DNA from: Fusarium oxysporum f. sp. lycopersici 4287
Taxonomy: Eukaryota > Ascomycota > Sordariomycetes > Hypocreales > Nectriaceae
Length of the DNA: 64,000 bases
Direction: 5' to 3'
Assembly (NCBI RefSeq): GCF_000149955.1
Contig: NC_031000.1
Coordinates: 2,181,749 to 2,245,748, forward strand
The position numbers and the translations under genes are program-made. Below, in pieces: positions 31,723 to 42,438 of this stretch. The notes under the pieces are model-generated. The model did not search any database. It worked only from the letters and a program-made list of their open reading frames with translations, and had not been told where the DNA came from. Positions within the stretch are counted from its first letter, which is position 1, and each line of letters starts with the position of its first letter.

Positions 31723-32813
31723 ATGCAAGAGAGCGAAGACCCGCTGTCAACCCTTATCACAGAGGGCGAAGACCCACTGTCAGCGCTTGTTACTCTAGTA
31801 ATTGAGAACTACCAAAGGTACTCTCGCGGTCCTTACAGGGTAAAAGATGCTTTGCAAAAGGCGAAACAGGCCGACGGGAGCTCTGTAGAGAGAATCCTTG
31901 TAGAGAAAAGCCCCACAGCCTGGTATGCGTACATTGCTGCGCACAAGACGAAAACCTTGGATCGCGGGCCGGAAGGCAGAGTCGAGTTGTCGCGCTTACT
32001 CGACCACCTTGGCAACCAGCCTATGCATCGCCAGCATGAATTTTGTAAATCAACTCGCAGCTGCTATGGAAAGCATAGATGCCAACACTTCGCCGCAGTC
32101 TGCCAAGCGCCGTCGTATGTGCCCTATCTCATGATCTAATCTACGTCTAATGAATTAAACAAGGCATTGCCACCGAGGACAACGCAGTGGCTCCTTTACA
32201 ACCGACCTCCATTACAAGAAACGCAGATACATGCTTGACGGATGTCGAACCCAGCGTTACAGAACAGATACCCGCCTTGGTAACCTCGAGGGATGTGTAT
32301 GTTGGAGCTCCTCTTGAACCAGCCGAAGAACTATTTCACGACCAGTTCTGGGATTCCGTTCAAAGAACACAGAGCAAAGAGCAACCTGGTGTGCTACTGG
32401 CCGATATATCAATGATTTTTCAGGAAGGGTATATCCGAGAACATTTCGGATGCCAGATGGAAATCGGGATCGCGAAAGAAAAGGTAGCAGACCTTGCCTT
32501 CCAATACTTTGGTGTGAAGCTGGAAGACAAGGACGGGGTTAGGTCAATCTGTTATCCAGGTGGGGGCAAAATAGAACCCGACCCGTCGATTAAATTGCGG
32601 GCATGTCACCGGGACCTCTCTGGCATATTTCGAGGCGTTCTGCACGAGGGCGCTCACACATCTCCTATATACCAGCGGGAGAAGGTCGAGCGACGCAATC
32701 GTACGGATGGTGTCTCGATGACGATATCAAACCAGGCGAAGGAGGGTGCTAAGATCACCGTGTTTCTAGGAGAATGGAGAGCATCGGCAATTAAAAAAAA
32801 GTTTTATGGGTAG
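31723..32813 (+). CDS. Hypothetical protein, three exons (tentative structure)
   Basis: Exons 31723-31922, 32020-32114 and 32164-32813 keep one frame (314 aa) and use GTATGC and GTATGT donors. The protein opens MQESEDPLSTLITEGEDPLS, containing two copies of EDPLS[TA]L. It continues with a helical N-terminal region (YRVKDALQKAKQADGSS) and a basic AKRRR. The C-terminal segment is mixed alpha/beta (LLADISMIFQEGYIREHFG, KVADLAFQYFGVKLEDKDG) and ends in basic IKKKFYG. The first intron is the least certain part; a longer uninterrupted first exon to 32139 is the alternative. No family is recognised. It is preceded by a repetitive leader. Confidence 0.5.
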
Positions 32814-34137
32814 TCTCAATCTCAGAGTTCTTTCATTTTGCCCTTCTCCAATATGATGCTAACGCCTTTTCTCAAAAACACCTGTCCATCGTGCTGCTGA
32901 GGATACCGCTCGTACGGCTGCCCGTCTTCTTTCCCAGTCTCGAAAACTCTTACAGTGCAATGCTTCCAATATACCATCTGTCCAGATCCAACAACAGGCT
33001 GAACGCCCGTCTTCGCGTCCGAGAAAAACTCATCGTTGTCTTTGTCAATGTCGAGCGCTTGCGGTTCGAATAACTGAGCATGTTAACAGGGCTCATCTAC
33101 AAAGCAGAGATGGGCATACCACCATCGGATTTGAAGAAAACGACTAGCTCACGGTAGCCTGAGTGGCCGATATCGTTCGTGGTTGACTCGAGCGGTACTG
33201 GGGATTAATCTCAACTTGAGAGAAGCAGGGGAAAGAGGCTGTTTTCCCGTTTATGAGGGAGTTTTGGTAGGGATGCAGCGTATTGAGAAGTGGAGTGCAG
33301 GCATCATTGGGCCCTGTCCCGAGAGCCTGACAGCTGGCAAAACCACGAAAGGTGGAATCACCCGACAAACTCGGAAAGTAAGAATCAGGCACAAATGACC
33401 TTTGGGCGTAAAATAGTCTTTATAAGCTCATAGGAGTAACGTCAGCCGGATGTTTGGGAATTCGGATGTCGACACAAGGAGGATTTGAGATGTAGGAAAG
33501 AGGGGTAGAAGATTCATTGTGGGGCTCTCGGCGAAGGAGTGGAGAAATGAAATTTGAGTGGCTAACATTAGCAGTCAGTTACTTGGTTTAGAATATTTTT
33601 GAGAAGAAAGGTGGAGATGAGGCATTTTAGGTGAAAACTTGAATTTTGAAAATTTGAAGCATGAAACTTCAAATTTGAAATCTGAAATCTGAAATCTGAA
33701 ACTTGAAACAGAAGAAAGTTGGTGCAATCGAAATATCCAGAGAGCAATTTGAAATTGGAATAAAAAATCAGCCTTGCTAAAATTAGAAGTCTACCTGCAT
33801 TTGATCCAAGCGGTTGCTTGTTTAATATGCCTCTCTAACAGTCAAGGATACTAGATGCTCTTGTGTGAATAGGTACCGCAAGTTGGGACTTTGTGCCCAG
33901 ATGTAGATAGTCATTGCCTATGGCTTGCGTAATTCCGAATTTATCCTATGATGAGTTGAGAGGGAGAACTACTACGCCTTCAGCCTTACGAGCAGACCCC
34001 TATATCGATTTAAAACCACCTGGCCAGTGTTTTATCTTTGAATACCAACATGAGGCGAACGAGAGGAGCCAGCTCGCATTGGGCTAGGCTGAGTCAGATA
34101 CACTAGAGAAATTAGGGAGAGAAGACAGCCTATAGAG

Positions 34138-34275
34138 CTGCTCGGCTGCCTCAACATTCATGGTCAATTGATTGGCAGCCAGCATTTCCCCTCGACAGAG
34201 CAAAAATCCATAAAAAATTGCTGCACATCAATGTAGCGCCGACCAAGTCGCGACCGACCTGCATGCAACCAAGCC
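34138..34275. repeat. Diverged direct repeat, copy A
   Basis: It runs from ctcggctgcctcaac through attgctgcacatcaatgtagcg to cgaccgacctgcatgcaaccaagcc. It aligns by eye with the segment at 34506-34662 with many substitutions and small gaps. Confidence 0.55.
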
Positions 34276-34505
34276 CTAATCATGTATCAGACAACCAGAG
34301 GCAACAAGAACAGGTTCTTGACGTGTTCATGCGGCAACTCAAAGCGCGTAATACCTTTATACCAATGTGGCAATGTTAGACGTTAGTTAATCTCAGCGTA
34401 TGGGCTTTATGCATATAACTCACTGAAGTATTTCATTTGGTCGCTTTGTCTGGCCGCCTTATTTCACTAATGGGTGCCAAAGGGAGGCATAGCTCAGCTC
34501 AAAGG

Positions 34506-34662
34506 ACTCGGCTGCGTTAGCCTTTCTCCATGGCATGACCAGCTGCCCGGCCATTATGAGCCACCCCTGAAAGAATTGGACTGGCTGGTTCAGTTCCTCG
34601 ATAATTGCTGTAGGTCAACGTAACGTGGACGAGCTCGCAACCAACCTGCATGCCACTAAGCC
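34506..34662. repeat. Diverged direct repeat, copy B
   Basis: It runs from ctcggctgcgttagc through attgctgtaggtcaacgtaacg to cgcaaccaacctgcatgccactaagcc, parallel to copy A about 370 bases upstream. The substitutions include several C/T and G/A changes, as expected for an old mutated duplicate. Confidence 0.55.
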
Positions 34663-35042
34663 AAGATCTTCTTGGATGAGACGGCAGGGGAATAACTATG
34701 TAGGAGCGAGTTTTCTCACCTTGTTCAGTTGTGTTGAGTAACCTGGCCCCTGCAGCAGACGAGTTTTCTGCTTGAATAGGTGACTGTTAAAGAGTATAAG
34801 AATGCACTTTCCCTCTTATATAAAGCCAAGATATCAGACCAACACTTACTTTCAGAAATATCGAGGTTTTTTCTAGAGACGCACTTGACTTGATTACCTT
34901 GGTTAGTAGTAATTTGTTTCTTTATCACTCTATTATATATTGGCTTATGTCTCCAGAGTGAGAAGACTTATATTATAAGAGTCTTAAATGCTAGGATTTC
35001 CTTTAATATTCTAACGGGTCTCATTGAATAGAATCTTCATCC

Positions 35043-35273
35043 ATGGCCAAAGTCGTCCTTCCTACAATGTCCAGCAATGAGGAAGGGGGCAATAGCCCTA
35101 CGCACTCGAGCGGCTCAAGACAATCTGACAGCACTCCTCGCAATGACCAACCCGTACCTGCCGATCCAGTCAACGGTGACGACACCAGCTCAACTGAAAA
35201 CTCAGATGGCAACTTCAATACCAAGGATTTTGCCCCTATTGACGTAACACACAACCATAAAGAAGATCATTGA
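35043..35273 (+). CDS. Small disordered hypothetical protein (tentative)
   Basis: A 76-aa frame from the ATG at 35043 is rich in Ser, Asn, Asp and Thr (SSNEEGGNSPTHSSGSRQSD) and ends in THNHKEDH. Composition is coding-like and the GC content rises here relative to the AT-rich surroundings. No homologous family, signal peptide or structure is recognised, and the opposite strand is also open for 77 codons, so the call is weak. Confidence 0.3.
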   Translation: MAKVVLPTMSSNEEGGNSPTHSSGSRQSDSTPRNDQPVPADPVNGDDTSSTENSDGNFNTKDFAPIDVTHNHKEDH

Positions 35274-35787
35274 TGAGTATACTTGTCGTTTAGGAACAAT
35301 AGTTTATAGCCAACAGCAGTAATTTTGCACGGATGCTTCTGGGTCAGGGTGGACGTTGGAATTCAGGCAATGAGTCTCTAATTATAAGGGCCTAAATTTG
35401 CCATCAAGATAGATAATGGAATTTGGGTTATTGAAGCAATTGTTTAATTCGAAAGCGTCATAATTCTTGTTATTGATGCATTGTTTTGTCTAGTTGTGAT
35501 TTTGTACTTGAGCTGTTAAAACAATCCTTCTGGCCTCATTATGTAATTACCGGGTTGTAAGACGTCTCGTGACCAAGAATATCCACATGACAAACCCTTC
35601 GGCGAATCAGGTGGTCCTTGAGCGAAAAGAAACATCTCCTCTCCACCGCTTATCGTAACACTTGAGACCAGCAGTCAATGAATGATTCACAGCCATTTTT
35701 TTGGTGGTAGTTATATATATAAAGCGCAACATCGCCACTTTTCGAGATCATTATACATCAGAACTGTTATCCAACGTCAAAGTAGAA
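35274..35787. other. Gap without supported gene
   Basis: AT-rich spacer. The last 100 bases contain a TATA-like tatatatataaag at about 35712 ahead of the ATG at 35788. Confidence 0.4.
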
Positions 35788-36338
35788 ATGAGCAATCCTA
35801 TACTCCTTCCAGCTACGGAATCGATGCAAGAGCTATGTCGACAAAAACAGGAAAGAGAGCTCCAGAACGTCCGTGGTCCGCTGCGTGAATATAAAGCCAC
35901 CATAACAGATACCAAGATTCTCTCTAGATTCGAGAACGAACAAGTAAGAATGAACCATGTGAATTGAACTGCTCTGCTAAGTACACTCAGGCGCCCAATA
36001 TTCGACGGCAAGCACTACATGAAGGCAAAAGTGTCAGTAACGCCCGAAATTACGGACCTCGTGAACTTGACAAAGGCACGATTGCGTCACCTGAGCGTAC
36101 TATCACCGTCTTTATACCACTAGCGACACAAACTGCAAGTACGCAAAGATTTTCCAAAGTCCTGTACCAGCCTGATAAGGATAAAGCCGAGGTTAGGCAA
36201 CTCCTACCTTGGGACGTCGGAAACCATATTCAGATCCCCGGAAACAGTCGAATCGTTGTAGAGGAAGGGCCAGTATGCTTTGACATGGTTCAATATGATT
36301 GGGAGCCTGCTAAGAGCCAAGAGAGCAAGGATGAGTAG
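35788..36338 (+). CDS. Hypothetical protein, two exons
   Basis: Exons 35788-35943 and 35991-36338 join in phase 0 (167 aa) across a 47-nt GTAAGA...CTCAG intron. The N-terminus is helical and charged (MQELCRQKQERELQNVRGPL). The second exon is beta-rich (ERTITVFIPLATQTAS, IQIPGNSRIVVEEGPV) and ends in acidic QESKDE. A TATA-like element lies about 75 bases upstream of the chosen ATG. No domain is recognised. The ERTI[TV] strand vaguely recalls the C-terminal segment of the nuclease-like protein at 29583-30608, but the likeness is too short to rely on. Confidence 0.6.
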
Positions 36339-36407
36339 TGGAACCGAGCCGAAACGATCTGGTGTTGAAATCAAGGATGGAAATTGCCTGAGAATATTTC
36401 TTAATTA

Positions 36408-38320
36408 CTATTGTGCATTTAACTCGCCCTGATAGTCGTTGAATTCCATTGCTTCGAGTGCTCCGAGTGGTTCGAACATGGCTGTATCGAAGTTGAATGA
36501 ACTCGCATCAATATGAAGCCAGTTGGGAAGGCTTGATTCAACGATTGGCTGGGTACTCAATGCTTGACCCAGGGTCTCATGTATTCCGAAAGATACGCTG
36601 GAGAGCTGTGTAATGTTGCCACGACATTCATCAAGATTCTCCACTATATCAGCGCATGGACGGTTGAGATAACCTTCGTTCAACTGATGTGTGCTCTGAC
36701 GACCAGTGGGGGAATAGAGTTGGACAGGCCCCATATCGGCTTCGATGTTTCTGACTGGAATTGTTATCTCTGTTGATGGTTGTGTTTCATACCCACCCGC
36801 GGTAGCCTCCAAAGAAGGCGTAGCAATGAGTGAGGAATCGCTCCCAGGCATGACTAAAGCCCCTAATTGGGAACCTGCGTCCTCAAGTGAGCCCGGCACA
36901 GGAATGTCTGCATCAGTAGATGCGCCTTGGGCTTCGTGGCCACCGTCACTTCCGGCATCGGTGGTGCTTTCCGTGGCGTACGGCAATCCTCCACTGTCAT
37001 TGTGCATTGGGTCTTGATCGAAATGGTACCGGATCACTCCGAGGTTCGATGGGGATTCCATGGGTAGTCCATAGCATCGGCGCCATCGTTTTGCTGGCCT
37101 TTCATTCTCACGGACCTCGAGCCTGTGTCTTAGCTGTGTTTGGTCGCCAAACAGTCGCTTAATATGAAGCTCCTCAAGGTACTTTGAAATGCTGCTTGCA
37201 GCATCTCTGTATAGTTTGGAGTTTGTAACACAATCTTCACAACTCCTGGGAAGCTCCAATTCCTTTCCATCAAAGCAAGAAACTATTTTCTTAGCTTCTT
37301 CAGTGTGCTGAGATTGTAGGAGGAACTCGATGTTATCGTAGGATTCCCTATTGACATTCGGCTCGGCGTTCGTATGGAGATGGGCTTTCGACTCAGCTGA
37401 TAGCGCTGTAAGCCTTAGAGTAAAATTTAGTCTCTGTCCTTTAGTTGAACGGTGCACTACTGACTTAGTCTGTGACTTGAGCTTCGAGAACAAGACCTCT
37501 ATACCCTTGTGTGCTTTGAGCAAGAATAATGTCCTCCCTTCCCTGAGCCATCGATTAAATTTCGCCCCTGACGCTGTCCCTAGACGTTTCTTAAACTCTT
37601 GGGGTGGCAAAGGCCGCCAGACCTCTTTTGATACCCAGAGCTGCAGTAAAGCAAATCGCCGAGCAATCTTGGTCATTTGTGATGATTTCTCGAGGGCCTG
37701 GATGTAGTCGAACACGGCGAGATCGTCGATGGAAATTGTCCCAGAGCTGAGGAAAGGCTTTGGTGATTGGGCCCAAGATTTCAGATCGGCGATGAGGAAG
37801 GGTTGTTCGTTATCTTCAGGGGAACATTTAGTTCCCGTGGAAGATCCTTCCCTGGGAGATTTCTCTTTTCTAGAGGACTGACTCCTTGAAAACTCAGCCC
37901 CTGCTGCCAGCGTTTGCTTTGAAGGCTGGAATGTCCTTGTAGGTGAGTCGTGCTCGACTTGCTGTTCGTCGGGCCCATTGGGAGAACCATGTTGCACAAT
38001 CGTTGCGGTGGTTGTATCTGGGAGACAAGAATGGTCGGGCGATATCTGTTCATATGGTACTTTGCGGAATTCCGCTTGCACTTCAGTTCCAAGTCGATGA
38101 AGTTTATATCTGACTGCCTCGGGGACATCCTGTGCGATGATCTTGCAGGCGTCCGAGATCTCGACGTATGAGCGAATAGCGGCTGCGAGAGAAAGGCGAG
38201 ACTTACAATCCGTTCTAAATTTTTATCAACATTCAACTGACGATGTTGGGTTTTAGCAACAGAAATGAAAAAGAACCCTAGAATATGGAACAGATCGTGA
38301 AGAGGCTTGTCAGTATCCAT
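36408..38320 (-). CDS. Large hypothetical protein with helical core
   Basis: The main exon (about 38160-36408) encodes more than 575 residues without stops. It opens with a helical segment (SYVEISDACKIIAQDVPEAV) and continues through a Ser/Pro-rich linker (SRKEKSPREGSSTG). A helical domain follows (SIDDLAVFDYIQALEKSSQ, RFALLQLWVSKEVWRPLPP, KRLGTASGAKFNRWLREGR), with a possible basic nuclear signal ENERPAKRWRR, and then a long acidic low-complexity tail. A short first exon from MDTDKPLHDLFHILGFFF (38320) can be joined with an intron near 38265-38190 (GTCAGT donor, TCGCAG acceptor), but this junction is tentative. No family is recognised. The tail style (Ser/Asp/Gly rich, Gln-ending) suggests a nuclear regulatory protein; this is only a guess. 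A striking palindrome sits 58 bases upstream of the ATG. Confidence 0.6.
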
Positions 38321-38377
38321 TGCTTCGCGGTTTGGTGAAGAGTAAGAAACAGATTGAGTTTGAATGCCATGAGTCTG

Positions 38378-38454
38378 TGCCCCCAAAAAGGAAGTGACCC
38401 ATAAAAAAGAGTCACAGTGACTCTTTTTTATGGGTCACTTCCTTTTTGGGGGCA
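38378..38454. repeat. 77-bp palindrome: 38-bp perfect inverted arms, one-base centre
   Basis: The left arm is 38378-38415, the centre base A is at 38416 and the right arm is 38417-38454; every position of the arms pairs. The centre reads GAGTCAC-A-GTGACTC, carrying Gcn4/AP-1-type TGACTC half-sites on both strands, next to T- and A-runs and a GGGGG/CCCCC outer pair. It lies in the upstream region of the minus-strand gene starting at 38320. Confidence 0.97.
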
Positions 38455-38898
38455 GGTATGTCTACAGGCGAGACCATATCCCATCCTTGCTCATGTCCCG
38501 CCTCATCATTTCCAAGGATCTATTCGTCTAGTCATAGGCGGCTTGGAAATAAGCCTCGCTTCACATGGATTAGAATACCTGGCAAACTGGGGGTAAGCCC
38601 ATCCTGGACGGTACGTAGATCTATAGGGAAAGGGAGTGGAGGGCCTCAAAATACAAATATGCTCATCAAGTCGAAGAAATTTTCACTGCTGTACTACCGC
38701 CTGGTTGCCTTATTCACATTTCCCCCTGCACAAGGTACCCCTACCTAGGCAACCTGATTATCACAGCTGATACTTCTCTTTACAGCCCGGATCTTTGGTT
38801 CTCAGTACAAGTCGAACTCTGTCTTATGCCGAGTTTCTTCTGTATATGCAAGTCAGCCGTGCATTCAATCTTTCGCCTTATTTAGAGCATTGCGAACC
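38455..38898. other. Gap between the palindrome and a small plus-strand gene
   Basis: A 100-codon plus-strand frame begins inside the right palindrome arm (38446-38748) but has no family or composition support. The remainder looks like promoter DNA for the gene at 38899. Confidence 0.4.
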
Positions 38899-39200
38899 AT
38901 GGAAAAACCGCTTAAGTTAAGCATCAACATTGCTAAAGAGTTTAGATTCACTGTATGTCGATTGTTGTACTACCTCTTGCTGTATACTGATCTTGCCAGA
39001 CTGAGAAAAGACAAGCTCATGATTTCGGATATTACTGGGCAGTCGAAGTGGCGACACCTACCGAGACTCCGTCGTCTGTGACCAGGGTGTTGCGCGACAT
39101 CGTCGTCGCCATCCGAGCCTGTTTTTTGAAATTAAGGGGCTTGGTCAGGTTTAAACTAGTGCTTGACGAGGAGAAGCAGGGCTTGCTCGAAGGCGGATAG
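38899..39200 (+). CDS. Small hypothetical protein, two exons
   Basis: Exon 1, 38899-38952 (MEKPLKLSINIAKEFRFT), and exon 2, 39000-39200, join in phase 0 over a 47-nt GTATGT...GCCAG intron with ctgat branch-like sequence. The product is 84 aa, ending LVLDEEKQGLLEGG. The middle has HDFGYYWAVEVATP and an amphipathic helix RVLRDIVVAIRACFLKLRGL. No family is recognised. The good splice signals and open frame support a real gene too short to stand out as one frame. Confidence 0.45.
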
Positions 39201-39442
39201 GACTGACGTGTGTAATTCAATTGTCACTATTATGTACATACCTCTTGGTTTGGTGCTGGGGATTGTACAGCGCTTCGATGTAGACGCAAACAGATCCATG
39301 AAACATGAATGTCGGTGTGATTCCACGACCCCATGGATACATGGCAGTTCACGATTGAATCAATTTTAAGCCTCATCGAAGACATTGAAAACCTCAGATG
39401 CCTCTTTACCATGCTTCCTTTTTCCTGTTGACCACCTCTACC

Positions 39443-40037
39443 ATGAGCATCAAGTCGAGAATGAAACAGGCAAACCGAGAAATGAACCCACGGGAGAGAA
39501 TGAAACAGAGGGCAAGAGAAAGGGACCTAAAATTTGCCCAAGCATTCTTTTCTGACTGGCTGGTCGAGCCCCCCGTACAAAAACCTGCAGTTTTCGGCCC
39601 AGAAGCCGGTCTCAGTGCTGTGGCCTGAGCTCCGTCTCGATTCACTCCCGATCCATCCGCCACTTCTCGAATCCAAGAAGTCTTTTTTCAGAATCTTGAC
39701 AAAGGTCAGAGCTAGGAAGCTGAACTACCTTGTGGATCTCTTCACCACGATGATGCTGTCGAGAGGCACTCCCTTGCATGGTCCGGCCGGCTCGCCAACC
39801 GTTCAGCTGAGACCAGTTAGTCAGGGTCAGGTAGAAGTATCATACACGATGCCGGAATCGGAACTGCCCAGTTTAATTGCAATACAAGCGGCCGACGACA
39901 CTAGCGTGTTCAGCCCGTCTGAACCGCGCAGTTTTCCTGGACAATCGGTATGTCACGCTGTTGTTCGACCAAGAGTACCTGAGAATTTAGGGTCTTTTAC
40001 CATTCTTGGCCATAAGAAGCATAAATACACCGTTTAA
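39443..40037 (+). CDS. Possible hypothetical gene, structure unresolved
   Basis: Two overlapping frames look partly coding. The first, from 39443, is basic and helical (MNPRERMKQRARERDLKFAQAFF). The second, open to 40037, carries KSFFRILTKVRARKLNYLVD, ELPSLIAIQAADDTSVF and SFTILGHKKHKYTV. They overlap at 39534-39628 and might be joined by a very short intron or by a frame slip. No family is recognised, and which frame is used in the overlap is open. Confidence 0.3.
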
Positions 40038-40137
40038 TGGCACCTTCTGCACTACCTCATTCTGAGCGTCTCTCCGCTTTCTTTGTCACTTTTTTTTGTG
40101 CCTCTTCCTGGACGTTCTTCTGTCTCACCTCGCCGCG

Positions 40138-41731
40138 ATGCTCCTACAGGCTCAGCCTTCGATCTTGTCAGTTGCCCACAGCATCAGCCGCAAACGATCC
40201 CATTCAGACGCGCTGGGACGCGAAGACACGGGCACACATTGCGACCGTGGGACACTTCATTCGACCGAACAAATCTGGAACGATACATGCGGAATTCTCG
40301 ATATTACAGCCAAGAAGAACAAACCAGATAGGATACTCGATGATGCGATTGAAGATGATAACACCTTCCACGGCGATATCGCAACAAATCCCACGGCAGC
40401 CGACATCACTGGAGATAGAAGTACAACAGACAATGATCTCATCAATGAAGGCCACATAGATGAAGGTGTTGGAGATGAAGAGAGCATATGTTCCTGGGAG
40501 ACAATTAATCCCGGAGATATTAAAATCAAGACCCTATGGGGACGGGAATATCCGATCAATGAATGGTAAGGGAGATTTTCTGCTTCAAGCGACCTTTGCT
40601 AAGTCGACTAAACAGGCAGCCACATGATACTAAGAGAGCTGAGGTTTGGGACCTATGGTTCGTGCGTATCCTCATTGAATTTCCTATATTGACTCGGTAT
40701 GCCAGTCACAAGATTTATTCAAGATTATTCGACATTTGCATAACACCAATTCCTTCTACTTATCGGGTCAGTATCTCTTCTACCAGCTTCGCTGGTGGCC
40801 TCGCTAATAGAAGCTATAAGCGCGTGCTTGATGTTGGAACAGCAAGTGGTATGTATGACCCTCTTCAAGATCCGAGAAGTATGCTAACACAGTCATCTAG
40901 GTAGTTGGGCTATGTATGATGTCTTCATACGATTCGAATGGTATTATTAGTGACTAACTCTATCCAAGGGACTTTGCAGATGAGCATCCTGGCCTTGAAG
41001 TTATCAGTATTGATCTGTTGCCTCTGGCGCCTGATTTTGTCCCGCCTAATCTTGATTTGTGAGGCTACGTAGATGTCTTATGCGTAATTGATGCTAACGT
41101 TCGTCTAGTGGCATTGTGGAAAGCCTTGATCTTCGAACCTTTGAAAAGTCCTCAAGGGATTTTGTACATCTCCGCGACCTCAAAGGGAGGATCAGCAACT
41201 GGGGCGAGTTTGCCAAAGAGATCTTTAATGTCTTGAAACCTGGAGGCGTTGCAGAGTTCCATGAAGGGACCATTCAGTTCAAAGCAAAGGCAGAGCTTCC
41301 GGAGAACAGTTTTATGAAGGAATGGGGAGACCTGTTTCGAAAGGCAGGTGCAGAGCGAGGGGCGCGATTCGACATTATCCAATCTGGAATACTGCTTAAT
41401 TCGCTACGAGCTGCTGGCTTCAGTGAAATCAGGGAATATCCCTACGATGTAAGTTTCTGGCGTGCAGAGAACCTTCACGACAACTAAGTATGAGGTATTG
41501 CAGGTACCGATTGAACCTTCGCAGCAGCAGGGGGAATTAGGACAGCTAGCTTGGCTGGAATCTGTTGATGATATCGAAGGGTCCATCCTTCGTCTAGCCG
41601 TTGAGAACTTGGGCTGGAGCGAGGAGAGATGTTATATGTTTGCCGCAGGTTTGCGCAATGAGTTGAAAAAGACAACAGTTAAGCCTTACATGACACGCCT
41701 GGCCATCGTCTGCAAAAAGCCATCGACTTAA
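40138..41731 (+). CDS. LaeA-like SAM-dependent methyltransferase, six exons
   Basis: Exons 40138-40565, 40616-40848, 40901-40913, 40969-41058, 41109-41448 and 41504-41731 keep one frame (443 aa). The N-terminal 140 residues are acidic and variable, ending at the conserved SWETINPGDIKIKTLWGREYPINEW. The SAM-binding motif I, KRVLDVGTASGSWAMDFADE, is assembled from three exons, including a 13-nt microexon. Then come EVISIDLLPLAPDFVPPNL, DFVHLRDLKGRISNW, KEIFNVLKPGGVAEF and a C-terminal helical part with NLGWSEERCYMFAAGLRNEL. This plan is that of the large fungal LaeA-like family. LaeA itself is a nuclear regulator of secondary metabolism, but most paralogues have unknown substrates. Confidence 0.85.
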
Positions 41732-42438
41732 CCCCTTTATTGACTCGCTGAACTATTATAAAACATTTCTTTTTGTTTTCATCACCATTGTAATTCCCTA
41801 TTCACAAGCATTGCAAATTCTTGGCAAGACAGGACCCCTGACATGTTATTCAATTGTCTATTATATCTCTGCCCTGCACCATATGGTTTTAAAGTAATGA
41901 ACGCAAAGAAGGACCCATGCTAACCGCAGTAATAACCACGAATCAAGAAAAAACTCATACATGAAAGTCTCGCCGATACTGTAGGTGGCAAAGACACTGA
42001 CACGGAGAACGCGACACCTAAAGCCCACCGACATTTTGTCGACAGAGCTCACTAATCCCAGCGCAGTGTCTTGAGAATTCTTACCTTCTAAAAGCGAATT
42101 CAGATCCCCTAACGCTGACGTGGCAGATGGAACAAGAGATGTAAAGAAATACTTCACCGCCTACGCCACGACTCTAGATATATCGCATTACAGCCGAATG
42201 AATGCCAAGGATGGGGTCAGTGTTACAGTGGTGAATTGGAGGTTGAGATACGTTTGAGGGACACAGTTACTGGAGGGCTGATGGCTGTAGGTCACCGTTC
42301 CGAAGCTAGCAAACTCTCTCTAATATAAATACCAGTCGCTTTTCCTTTCTCCCAGTGCTTTCCATCTGTACACATTTATTTTCGCTCTCTTTGCTCACAA
42401 ACACGCCATTCTTGAAGATTCCTCTTTGTTTAGAAGCC
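41732..42438. other. Gap; possible small membrane frame, promoter of the ABC gene
   Basis: A minus-strand frame at 41861-42157 (98 aa) contains one hydrophobic stretch (EFFLDSWLLLRLAWVLLCVHYF) but has no other support. The last 120 bases (tctaatataaataccag, then a pyrimidine-rich tract) are a likely core promoter for the transporter. Confidence 0.4.

Larger units (their letters stand above)
32814..35042. other. Long gene-poor stretch with TTGAAA tract and diverged duplication
   Basis: There is no convincing gene in about 2.2 kb. Features seen: the plus-strand tract ttgaattttgaaaatttgaag...gaaatctgaaatctgaaatctgaaac at about 33640-33710, in the opposite orientation to the tract near 31600, and two diverged copies of a 140-160-base segment at 34138-34275 and 34506-34662. 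From about 34720 on the sequence is AT-rich and resembles promoter DNA for the next frame. Short frames at 33144-33398 lie on both strands with no motif support. Confidence 0.5.
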
